Shown one piece after another: positions 46,801-53,559 of a DNA stretch of 64,000 bases. This stretch comes from Alitta virens (lineage: Eukaryota; Annelida; Polychaeta; Phyllodocida; Nereididae). The DNA lies in NCBI GenBank assembly GCA_932294295.1, contig OW028580.1:14325102-14389101 (forward strand), given 5' to 3'. The notes under the pieces were generated by a model. It worked only from the letters and a program-made list of their open reading frames with translations. It searched no databases and had not been told where the DNA came from. Position 1 is the first letter of the stretch. Every line of letters starts with the position of its first letter. The translations under genes were made by a program, and so were the position numbers.

Positions 46801-49472
46801 AAGGACTAAAAAAAGAGAGAAAAAGGACTAAACAAATAGAGAGAGAAAAAAAGGACTAAACAAAGAGAGAGAAAAAAGACTAAACAAAACAAAGAGAGAG
46901 AGAAAAGACTAAACAAATAGAGAGAGAGAAAAAGGACTAAGCAAATAGAGAGAAAAAAGACTAAACAAAACAAAGAGAGAGAGAAAAGACTAAACAAATA
47001 GAGAGAGAGTAAAAGAACTAAACAAATAGAGAGAGAGAAAAAGGACTAAAACAAATAGAGAGAGAGAAAAAGGACTAAAACAAATAGAGAGAGAGAAAAA
47101 TGACTAAACAAATAGAGAGAAAAGGGACTAAAAAAAATAGAGTAAAAGGACTAAACAAATAGAGAGAGAAAAAGGACTAAACAAATAGAGAGAGAAAAGG
47201 GACTAAACAAAGAGAGAAAGAGAAAAAGGACTGGATTATTGCTGACTACTAACAAAGCACATTAGAAAATTATACATATATGATTTATTATAGTCTTATC
47301 ATTCTGCAGGCTTCAGAACTGGTAATATATTATATATTTGTGTTCTTTTATTTTCAGGGTGCCGTGTGATTTTGGCTTGCAGAGAAGAATCGTCTGCTTT
47401 GGCGGCCATTGATGAAATTGAAGAAGATCCGGACATTGGTCAAAACAAACTGGTCTTTTATCAGCTATCACTGGAATCTCTGGACAGCATTAAATCTTTC
47501 ACTGAAGTTTTCCTCCGAAGTGAGTCCTATAGTTTAACAACATTTTTACATACACTTGAGCCAAAAGTTTACGTAAACTTGAGCACAATGCATGTCCCCA
47601 TTTTCTCTTTTACTTAATTTTCTCAAAGGTTTCCATTACCATCTTCCATTATTTTATTAACAATTTCATTTATGACATCTTGCTAAATAGTGTGTAGTAA
47701 ACTTTTTAGCCCGACTGTAGTTGTTTATTTATCTATTTATGTATTTATTCGTCTATTCAGTCATATTCATAATATTTATTTATTTGTTAAAATATTTATC
47801 TATTTGACGTCTCAATGTATGAGCTTAGCCAGCTTACAAGACGAGCTGCCAGAGGCAGAGATAATGATGAGATCATAAGGGTCGGAGTCCACACCATGTT
47901 AAACATTTATCAATTTTTATATAAATATATATATATATATATGTTTTTTTTTGTTTTTTTTTTCATATTCATCCGTTTATTCATTCATTATTTCGCTTCC
48001 TAATTCGTTTACTTATCTATTTGTTACAATTCTTTGCTTTATTAATTTTAATTGTCAGTTTGTTTACTTTTTGTCATTTATTGTTCAATGCTACTGGTCT
48101 AAAGCTGACTGGCAGCATGCAGTTACCTTACCGAAATCAAAACACATCGAATAGGGCTGCATTGCACCCACTTTGGCTGGATATTTTATGCATTGACCCC
48201 ACTGAAATACAGATTCCTCATCTCTGCAGACTATTAACATAATGGTTATGCAATTTACTGTGTCGATTACATGGTGGATTCATTGACCAGGGTATGCATA
48301 AATAATACATTGGCTATTCTGTTTACTTAGCCCAGTTGGCAGAGGTCTCAACACTATCCAAATACCTCATCCATTGAAACCCCCCAATTAAGATCACCCT
48401 ATATTAAGAATACCTTGATTATAAGACCACCCTTATTAGCACCAGACCTGTTATTAAAAATCATAATTTTTATTAAAGGTTAAAAATTAAGGCCAACTCA
48501 ATGACAGTGTTCAATGACTCAGTGCTACTGGGTCTGAAGCTTAGTCAGCTTATATGACCAGCTGCCAGAGGCAGACGTGATGATGAGGTGATAAGGCTCG
48601 GAGTCCACACCTCATATACCAACAATATCACACTGTTTGTCATCACCTGACAGCCCAGCGACCTAACTATATACACGTTTTGCTCATTTACCCAACTAAA
48701 GTAAATTAATCTATTTCTCTTATAGTCTATAGTGTATGGTATTACAGGTCTAACAATGAAATTACAGAATAATTAGAAATTCATGTGCTGAGTTTACGCA
48801 ATTCTTGTTCTGACAAGCAGGCAATTCACAAAAATTGCATTAACAAAAAAAATAGGAATCCATTTCAGTTGTATTTTTAAGAGAAGATTTCTTAAGTAAA
48901 TTCGCTGGGCTGTGAGGTGACTACACACACAGTGACTATGTTGATTTGTACAGTCAGTAATTATGGTAATAGTGCGTTCAATTTCCACATTACTGTACCA
49001 GCCAGAATTAAAGTATACATTACCTGTTTTAATTCTGGCTGGTACAGTGATGCGGAAATTGTGGTATGGTACATATATAGTTACAGTATATACTCACAGA
49101 TAAATGGTCATTTCTGAATTAACATACCTTGTTGGATTCTATTAAAAGGTGAAATGATGAAATGAGTCGTGGTTTTAAACAGAAACAGGGCGTGTGCATG
49201 GTGCGCTCTTTTCTGCATGTGACTGCACCTGTTAATTTATTTCCTGCATCAGTTGATCATGAGCTGCAGAATCATTGCCTACAAGCCCACGTGAGGGTGA
49301 CTGTTGGGATAGATAGATAGACAGATAGACAGATAAACAGACAGGCAGACAGACAGATAGACAGATAGATAGACATATAAATAGATAGATAGGTAGATAG
49401 AATAGACAGATAAACAGATAGATAGATGGATAGATAGATAGACAGATAAACAGATAAACAGATAGATAGATG

Positions 49473-49508
<36 letters not shown>

Positions 49509-52500
49509 TGTGCAGCCTTCTCTATTAGGGCAAGAGAAACTTAGTGAATGTACATAAGTAAATGTAATAAATTTATAAACAGGTGTTTTCCGCTCACTTG
49601 CACCTAAAGTTCATAGCAAGCTCTGAATAAATGGCTTTTGATTTCTCCTTAAAGCCATGCATCGTTGGGTTATTCCGGAGGCCTGGTGAATGGCTGAGAA
49701 GGCACAAGCATCAAATTTGTTATACTGAGGCTGGGCGAGCATATTTTTTCATTGATAATATTATGTATGATGGTGCCTTCTTTGAAGTGCTTTCCAAGTA
49801 ATTTTCAGAGTTTTAAATATTTTCTTTTTTCAATTCTGGAAAAAGTTGTGCTGCCGAGTACTGACAAATAACAGAATGTTAGGGATATAGTGCCCACAAA
49901 AATGTGGGGGTATGTTGACAGCCCGAACCTAGTTACTGATAGAATTTTTGAATTGATAAAAGGGTAAACGCAGTAGTTATAATCGGGTAACTATTTTTAA
50001 ATGTCAAATTGGTATTGGAAAATCCAAAAATGTCTGAATAAATTATTTTGTGATAGTATCTTAAGAGTGTCAGTTGGAGCCCCACGATTAATCCAGGAAC
50101 ATCATCTTGTGTGCAACTTTCCTGCACTCTAACAGTAAGCTAAAGAGCAGCTGCCCACCAGCCAAGTGCTAGTAGACGAGCTAGTTGTGTACCGAGATCG
50201 TAATACTATAATCATTTGTCAGTTCTGAGGCCTTAATATGATAAGGACATAAATCAATAGTAACTGAATGTTTCTCAGGTATGAATAAGTTGAAATATAG
50301 AACTGCTCTACCTACAGTTAGTTTCATTAAAAACGGCCTGTAAAATTGAACCTAGACAAAGCTAGACAACTTTTGCTATACGATGCTACCTGCCACTAAA
50401 CGGAACTGTCTGGCTATAGCTGGCTACTCAAAGCCGGATCTAAGAGTGCATTTTTTTTTTTTTGGTGCACAAATTGAGAGTTACGCCACATAGTTGCCAT
50501 TATTTGGAAAGAAGTATATTATATGACAATTAAAGTGTGATATATGCATTTAAGGTGCAGAAGTATACCATACCCAAAGGAGGCACCATCTTACATACAT
50601 ATATAAGATACCGTAATCTGGGGTGATAAGGGACGATAGGGTGACAAAGGACACAAACCCAGAAAGTTTTTAATGACGTCATAGAGGTGCTTTTTTGTGT
50701 CCTTTGTCACCCCTTCGTCTCTTATCACCCCAGATCACGGTATATTAGATACATTTCTTACATTTACCAAGGTTAAACTTTTTTCAGTAGTGGTAGGTGT
50801 AGCCGACTATGAGCTAGGAGTAGACAGAAGCAGCTGGCTTTAGCCAGTTATAACTACAGCCAGGAACAGGTTGCTACAGCTGTCTATAGTCGACCATATT
50901 TTCATGAAACTAACTGTAGGCTTTGTTAATGATTCATAATAATTAATTTTAGAAAATAAAGGTTCGTCCTTTCCTTTTCTTAGAGGAATCAAGGCTGGAC
51001 CTTCTTGTGAACAATGCAGGGATTTACTCAAATCGAAGAAGACAAACTTTGGACAGGTTTGAAATGATGATGGGTGTCAATTATATTGGTAAATTATTCA
51101 ATAATTACTTTTAATTGATCTCAGACACTTAATACCAAAACTGGACGTCAAATATTTATTTTTTTTTAAGATAAACCATCAGTTTTAACAATACAAAATT
51201 CTGTAAGAGCAGTGTAAAAATTAATTATTTTATAACGAATTCTTTTTTGTTAACACCTGTATGAATTACGACAATAACACACTAATTCCAGAAATATAAT
51301 ATGATAATAATGTAGAAATTATTCACGTATAATTAAAACACATATTGAAGACAAATCAAATTTTGATTTCCATTCAATATGTATATTTTATTTTAATTAG
51401 GTCATTATTATCTCACTGAATTGCTGATGGAAAAATTAAAAGAAGGGGATTCATCTAGAATTATTAATGTCGTTTGCAAGGTAGGTCTGCAGTGGCAATT
51501 TTTTTTTTATTAAATGTAAAATTGCTACTGGTCTTTGTTTTTACAGCTTGTTATAGACAATTATTTTTGTGTATTTTACTGTAATTAACTATTTTCTAAT
51601 TATCTATACAAGATTTTCATATAATTAGCCTGTCATCAAAACTATTGGTACCTATTCTATCATTACAGGCATCCTCAAAAAGCAATGTTGATCTTGATGA
51701 CTTCAATTCCCAAAAGAACTGGAAATCAATGAGAACATTTGGCAGGAGCAAGGCAGCCCTGGTCCACTTCACTATTGGGTTGTCCATTGAATATGCAGGT
51801 GTATATTTTTGTAATGATATTTGAATTTGAACTTTATTATGTTGTTCGTGGATTGTGATAGGCCACTCTGCTTAAGTTCAGTACGGTAAGTTAAGTCATG
51901 TACTAAATACTATCAACGAAAAAAGAAGAAGAAATATATATTAATCAATCAATTGTGTTGAATATAAGATACAGAATGGTCCTAAACATATGTAAATAAC
52001 CACAGTAGAGGGTTAAACTCTTAGAAACTATATCCACAAGTGACAACTCAAAAAGCTTTATGAATAGAGGCCCACCTCGAATAGAGGCCCACCTTGAATA
52101 AAGGCCCTGCTGATGCTCTCTACAAAAATAAAAGGGAGGGCTTCTATTTGAGTAAATACGGTAGTATGACATTTTAAAACATTGATAAATAATTTCTTAT
52201 TGCAATCAAGGATAATGATATTAGATCCGTCATTCAGTATTGGCAAATTTCGGTATTCATGCAGTAGACCTAAAGTTCTGTAACAGTTTAGAGAATATTG
52301 TCTAAAGCTACCACAAGCAATGTTGCAAAACAAAAAGGGTATGGGTATGGTGTTTATGAGTCTCATCATTGCTCATGGCCCAGATGGGTCATATACATGT
52401 GTCCTGCTAGGTAAATGGACAGTTAGGTATAGTAAGCACTAGGTGAAGGGAGAGATAGGTGTTGGTAGAGTTAGGTGTTGGGTATGCTAGGTATAGGGAG

Positions 52501-53559
52501 AACTAGAAGCACAACCTTAGTGCGAGAGGGAGGGATAGCTAGACATTGTGGATTGTGCACTGTATGTGCAGAGCGTTTTGGCTCATTGTGTTAAAACCTT
52601 TGCCATGAGAAAGCCTAGGACTTTTAGGACTGCGAAAAGTGATGTAAATAAAGAAAGGAGTGTGTGGTGGATGGATTCTGCACCTATTGGGCTAATTAGG
52701 ACAGGCAGGGACCATGGCAATGAGATGAAGGATGAAACAGCCATCCAACTTAGGCTCAACCGGGAATCGAAGCCGGGACCTAGTGGTCCGATAAGCAATA
52801 AATTCATTGTAAGGTACCCTATTAAAATTGCAAGATTTCTATTTATGACATAGGAAGTGGAGTGACAGCCCTATCTGTAGACCCAGGACCCACAAAGACA
52901 AAGTTTTTCAAAAGAACCACAGGCTGTGACAAATGTTGCATGGGTTGTAGTGCAAAAACTTCTCACAAGAGGGCATCTGATGTCGTTTACTGCTGCATTG
53001 AGCCCACTCTAGAGGAAAAATCTGGCAAAGCTTTCAGGTAAGACAGCGAAGAGATGCCATGGTCTAGTGGGTAAGGTGTTCACCCGCTAGTGCAAGGTTG
53101 TGGGTTCATAAATAAGGTGATTTGCCAGTTGAGAAAGGCTCATGTTTGAACTGGACTGCAGGCCCACCTCGAATAGAGGCCCACCTTGAATAAAGGCCCT
53201 GCTGATGCTCTCCACAAAAATAAAAGGGAGGGCTTCTATTTGAGTAAATACGATAGTATGACATTTTAAAACATTGATAATAACTTCTTACTGCAATCAA
53301 GGATAACGATATTCACAAGTGATATAATATTGTATGTCAGGGGACATCTCAAAGATTCGATAATGCTTGGGTGTCCCCTAGATTTCAACAAAAATATTTC
53401 CTGATTAAGCTTAGTAATTTTAAGGCTGTGTCTTAATGATCTATTATTTGCAGAAATCGCAATGAAGTGCCTCTCAAAGAGTCAGAGTTCAACCAGGAAA
53501 AGGCAAAGAATATGTGGATTGCAACAAGAAAAATGCTGAACTTGGAAGTGAATGATTGA
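35118..53559 (+). CDS. SDR (retinol-dehydrogenase-like), seven exons, active site lost
   Basis: Exons 35118-35211, 47358-47519, 50984-51088, 51401-51480, 51669-51798, 52854-53037 and 53454-53559 join in frame to 286 residues. The fold is a classical NAD(P)-dependent short-chain dehydrogenase close to the RDH11-14 group: TGANSGIG at 14-21 (cofactor glycines), ACRE near 38-41, VNNAG at 94-98, GVNYIG with the structural Asn at 118. Family enzymes use Ser, Tyr and Lys for hydride transfer. Here the Ser position is Cys146 (in INVVCK) and the Tyr of YxxxK is Phe171 (FGRSK), with Lys175 kept. Enzymatic activity is therefore doubtful; a binding or regulatory role is possible. No N-terminal membrane anchor is visible, unlike RDH11. 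The first intron is 12.1 kb and contains the opposite-strand paralog, a LINE fragment and MITEs. Confidence 0.85.
35562..35858 (-). repeat. Dispersed repeat, inverted partner of 32.14-32.37 kb
   Basis: Carries the reverse complement of the 32.14 kb repeat with an insertion of about 60 bp (TTGCAGTGTGAGTGTGATGA region). Confidence 0.85.
35859..36060. repeat. TAGTTCCTA minisatellite, irregular
   Basis: Repeated TAGTTCCTAGA and ACTTAGTTCATGT units of about 9-13 bp. Confidence 0.85.
36149..36554. mobile_element. MITE with tandem-palindrome interior, 6-bp TSD
   Basis: GGATAG at 36149-36154 and 36549-36554 flanks an element whose termini (TACGGTGACTGGGAGGGGAC and, inverted, TACGGTGGCTGGGAGGGGAA) form imperfect TIRs of about 35 bp ending in poly-T/poly-A. 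The interior (36199-36511) is a series of about 19-bp units built on AACGAGATANTATCTCGTT, each itself a palindrome, in both conserved and decayed forms. Confidence 0.85.
36555..37100. other. Intron 1 sequence, nothing recognised
   Basis: No repeat family or ORF. Confidence 0.4.
37107..37290 (+). mobile_element. tRNA-derived SINE-1, best copy
   Basis: GGGTGGGGGTCTAGCTCAGT with GGTAGC (box A) and CAAGGTTCGACTCCGGTCGA (box B), then the family body ending GGATGTAAAGCCCTA. Confidence 0.9.
37305..38110. other. C/A homopolymers and unassigned 3' flank of SDR(-)
   Basis: Poly-C then poly-A at 37309-37335 and again at 37814-37838, each preceded by short unrelated sequence. No gene. Confidence 0.45.
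38119..38221 (-). CDS. SDR(-) exon 7, C-terminus
   Basis: Acceptor [30 protein letters not shown] to VGLKAD and TAG. Confidence 0.85.
38119..44618 (-). CDS. SDR paralog nested antisense in SDR(+) intron 1
   Basis: Exons 44618-44528, 44045-43884, 43130-43026, 42223-42143, 41590-41462, 39799-39601 and 38221-38119 join in frame to 289 residues. RDH-like [11 protein letters not shown] at 14-21, ACRSEE near 37-42, LVNNAA at 92-97, GVNHLG with the structural Asn at 117. The catalytic Ser position is Ala145 (IVNVAAEG), the Tyr of YxxxK is Val170 (VSRSK) and Lys174 remains. The final segment ([18 protein letters not shown]) matches the usual RDH C-terminus. Exon lengths 162 and 105 and most intron phases equal those of the surrounding plus-strand gene, showing common ancestry. 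Every exon has GT..AG borders and an open frame, so the gene looks maintained despite the lost active site. Confidence 0.85.
38748..38780 (+). mobile_element. Isolated Tc1/mariner-like terminus
   Basis: TACAGTTGGGCCTAAAAGTT resembles the right TIR of the MITE at 47549-47711 (TACAGTCGGGCTAAAAAGTT). No matching far end identified. Confidence 0.4.
38958..39075. repeat. GACAGCTA minisatellite
   Basis: Repeated ACAGCTAGACAGAT and ACAGACAGCTAG units of 8-12 bp. Confidence 0.9.
39251..39574. mobile_element. 324-bp GC-rich MITE with about 55-bp TIRs
   Basis: AGCCCCGGTCTCACATAGCC at 39251 with its reverse complement ending at 39574. Pairing continues through GTAGTGAACCCGTAGTATTC to the ATAACG region. 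The interior (GGGTAGCC, CGGGTATC motifs) is GC-rich, in strong contrast with the genome. The ORFs of 82 and 60 codons inside are on opposite strands of a palindrome and are not genes. It lies inside intron 6 of SDR(-). Confidence 0.9.
39601..39799 (-). CDS. SDR(-) exon 6: HPGFVKTNI
   Basis: Acceptor AATTTTACAG, donor [24 protein letters not shown] to SGKYYK. The 3' border lies only 27 bp from the MITE at 39251-39574. Confidence 0.85.
39810..40870. other. SDR(-) intron 5 sequence, unassigned
   Basis: No repeat or ORF recognised. Confidence 0.4.
40880..40956. repeat. TAGG microsatellite
   Basis: GTAGGTAG and GTGGGTGGGTAAGGCA units. Confidence 0.9.
40957..41345 (+). mobile_element. MITE family A copy
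   Basis: CAGTTAGTTCCATTAAAACA, CTGGCTATAGCTGGCTCCTC, GGTGGTAGGTGTAAGCCGAC and CTAGGAGTAGACAGAAGCGG; the right TIR has decayed. Confidence 0.85.
41462..41590 (-). CDS. SDR(-) exon 5: Tyr replaced by Val
   Basis: Acceptor TTGTTACAG, donor [24 protein letters not shown]. Confidence 0.85.
41591..42130. other. SDR(-) intron 4, unassigned
   Basis: No repeat recognised. Confidence 0.35.
42143..42223 (-). CDS. SDR(-) exon 4: Ser replaced by Ala
   Basis: Acceptor TTGTCTTCAG, donor [20 protein letters not shown] to IVNVAAE. Confidence 0.87.
42366..43020. other. SDR(-) intron 3; possible inverted-repeat remnant
   Basis: GTGCAGTATAGCGGACCCAG at 42505 is matched inverted by GGGTCCGCTATACTGCACTA at 42811, about 305 bp away, indicating a MITE of roughly 42503-42831. 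Confidence 0.7.
42503..42831. mobile_element. MITE with AGTGCAGTATAGCGGACCCA termini
   Basis: AGTGCAGTATAGCGGACCCA at the left and TGGGTCCGCTATACTGCACT-type sequence at the right form TIRs of about 28 bp (continuing AGATTTATG against CATAAATTT). The interior has the phrase GGGGGCTGCTGCCCCCAGTC. Confidence 0.85.
43026..43130 (-). CDS. SDR(-) exon 3: LVNNAA, GVNHLG
   Basis: Acceptor TTAATTATAG, 105 nt, donor GTAAGT. Last residue of NNAG is Ala here. Confidence 0.87.
   Translation of the reverse strand, partial: SKTVWISWSTMLQFIPQPEKRLRKALKHTWGSTI
43420..43680. repeat. TTAAGACC repeat family member
   Basis: CACCTCACAATTAAGAATAC and CCTCAGTATTAAGACCAAAT flank; related to the segments at 7.1, 10.7 and 48.4 kb. 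Confidence 0.5.
43772..43877. repeat. TATC microsatellite abutting SDR(-) exon 2 donor
   Basis: The array ends 7 bp from the donor of the minus-strand exon at 43884, i.e. in the first bases of the intron. Confidence 0.95.
43884..44045 (-). CDS. SDR(-) exon 2
   Basis: Acceptor CTATTTTAG, 162 nt, donor GTAAGT; begins [14 protein letters not shown]. Confidence 0.87.
44125..44500. repeat. AT-rich degenerate repeat (AAAGGACATAAATA)
   Basis: AAATAAAGGACAT, AAATAAAGGAGATAAATATT and similar phrases recur at intervals of about 60-90 bp inside intron 1 of SDR(-). Confidence 0.5.
44528..44618 (-). CDS. SDR(-) exon 1
   Basis: [20 protein letters not shown] onward; donor GTATAG. Confidence 0.85.
44645..44942. 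repeat. TA, AATC and TTATC microsatellites
   Basis: TA run 44649-44671, AATC run 44678-44699, then TTATC with TATCTTATTAAA and GTCTTAT variants, including a duplicated TCTTCAAAACAAGACTTGTC phrase (about 44830 and 44894). Confidence 0.9.
44943..45595 (+). pseudogene. RT C-terminal fragment (non-LTR retrotransposon)
   Basis: An open frame with [58 protein letters not shown] and [15 protein letters not shown] corresponds to the part of a LINE reverse transcriptase after the catalytic palm (thumb, and the linker region with QNRAARII). The final section contains [16 protein letters not shown]. Catalytic YxDD and the endonuclease are absent because the copy is 5'-truncated. The frame is intact to its stop at 45595, so the insertion may be fairly young. 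No host function is implied. Confidence 0.85.
44943..45740 (+). mobile_element. 5'-truncated non-LTR retrotransposon
   Basis: Contains the C-terminal end of a reverse-transcriptase ORF, a 3' UTR of about 145 bp and a TAAATAAATAAATC tail typical of CR1/L2/Jockey-type 3' repeats. The left junction lies directly after the TTATC array and the right junction returns to ATCTTATTTTATC, so the element inserted within pentanucleotide repeat DNA. Confidence 0.8.
45745..46700. other. Intron 1 sequence, unassigned
   Basis: AT-rich, no ORF or repeat recognised. Confidence 0.4.
46712..47235. repeat. Minisatellite AAAAAGGACTAAACAAATAG plus GA run
   Basis: Units of about 25-33 bp: GAGAGAGAAAAAGGACTAAA with CAAATAGA. 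Strongly purine-biased strand over 500 bp. It ends about 120 bp before SDR(+) exon 2. Confidence 0.95.
47358..47519 (+). CDS. SDR(+) exon 2
   Basis: Acceptor TTTATTTTCAG, 162 nt (same length as paralog exon 2), donor GTGAGT. Encodes [20 protein letters not shown] onward. Confidence 0.85.
47549..47711. mobile_element. Tc1/mariner-like MITE with imperfect TIRs
   Basis: TACACTTGAGCCAAAAGTTT at the left and, inverted, TACAGTCGGGCTAAAAAGTT at the right; TA at both ends agrees with the TA target of Tc1/mariner elements. Confidence 0.7.
47810..47912 (-). mobile_element. SINE-2 tail fragment
   Basis: GAGCTGCCAGAGGCAGAGAT, TAATGATGAGATCATAAGG and GGAGTCCACACCATGTTA. Confidence 0.65.
47920..48370. 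other. Intron 2 sequence, unassigned
   Basis: TA and poly-T tracts at 47925-47965; no gene. Confidence 0.4.
48378..48480. repeat. TTAAGACC repeat family member
   Basis: CCAATTAAGATCACCCTATA and GATTATAAGACCACCCTTAT. Confidence 0.5.
48512..48625 (-). mobile_element. SINE-2 tail fragment
   Basis: CAGTGCTACTGGGTCTGAAG, TATGACCAGCTGCCAGAGGC and GAGGTGATAAGGCTCGGAGT. Confidence 0.7.
48980..49060. repeat. Hairpin: 31-bp arms, 19-base loop
   Basis: AATTTCCACATTACTGTACC (48980 on) against 49030-49060, two mismatches in 31 bp. The core AATTCTGGCTGGTACAGT is perfect. Could fold as an RNA hairpin of precursor-miRNA size or be a minimal MITE. Confidence 0.85.
49308..49508. repeat. GATA/GACA microsatellite
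   Basis: About 200 bp of GATA with GACA and AACA variants. Confidence 0.95.
49509..50305. other. Intron 2 sequence, unassigned
   Basis: No repeat or ORF recognised. Confidence 0.4.
50312..50919 (+). mobile_element. MITE family A, copy with perfect 16-bp TIRs
   Basis: CTACAGTTAGTTTCAT at 50312-50327 and its exact reverse complement at 50904-50919. It is interrupted at 50611-50740 by another palindromic element. It ends 64 bp before SDR(+) exon 3. Confidence 0.9.
50611..50740. mobile_element. 130-bp MITE family C, nested in family A copy
   Basis: CCGTAATCTGGGGTGATAAG at the left is matched inverted by CTTATCACCCCAGATCACGG at the right, with pairing continuing through GGGTGACAAAGGACACAAA. TA flanks both ends, and removing the element restores a TATATTAGATACATTT phrase shared by the other family A copies. 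Confidence 0.9.
50984..51088 (+). CDS. SDR(+) exon 3: VNNAG and GVNYIG
   Basis: Acceptor TTTTCTTAG, 105 nt (same as paralog), donor GTAAAT. Confidence 0.85.
51100..51395. other. SDR(+) intron 3
   Basis: AT-rich, nothing recognised. Confidence 0.4.
51401..51480 (+). CDS. SDR(+) exon 4: catalytic Ser replaced
   Basis: Acceptor TTTTAATTAG, 80 nt, donor GTAGGT. It ends in phase 0 whereas the paralog ends in phase 1, one base longer. RIINVVCK replaces the family RIVNVSS. Confidence 0.85.
51669..51798 (+). CDS. SDR(+) exon 5: Tyr to Phe in YxxxK
   Basis: Acceptor ATCATTACAG, donor GTGTAT. Contains [15 protein letters not shown]. Confidence 0.85.
51810..52065. other. SDR(+) intron 5, left part
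   Basis: Nothing recognised. Confidence 0.35.
52066..52225 (+). repeat. Dispersed repeat D, copy 1
   Basis: AGGCCCACCTCGAATAGAGG, then AATAAAGGCCCTGCTGATGC, AAAAGGGAGGGCTTCTATTT and GAGTAAATACGGTAGTATGA; nearly identical to 53160-53312. Confidence 0.85.
52671..52800 (-). mobile_element. SINE-1 copy, minus-oriented, head decayed
   Basis: TCTGCACCTATTGGGCTAAT and CAGGGACCATGGCAATGAGA, then CATCCAACTTAGGCTCAACC and GGGAATCGAAGCCGGGACCT. Confidence 0.8.
52854..53037 (+). CDS. SDR(+) exon 6: PGPTKT segment
   Basis: Acceptor TATGACATAG, donor GTAAGA. Encodes [19 protein letters not shown] and a cysteine-rich stretch (CDKCCMGC) that is unusual for the family. Confidence 0.85.
53050..53110 (+). 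mobile_element. tRNA-like head in SDR(+) intron 6
   Basis: GCCATGGTCTAGTGGGTAAG (box A like) and AAGGTTGTGGGTTCATAA (box B like), starting 13 bp after the exon 6 donor. Confidence 0.45.
53160..53312 (+). repeat. Dispersed repeat D, copy 2
   Basis: Same segments as copy 1, including the 3' sequence TAACTTCTTACTGCAATCAA, so about 150 bp are shared. Confidence 0.85.
53454..53559 (+). CDS. SDR(+) exon 7, C-terminus
   Basis: Acceptor TTATTTGCAG; ends LEVND and TGA. Confidence 0.8.
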
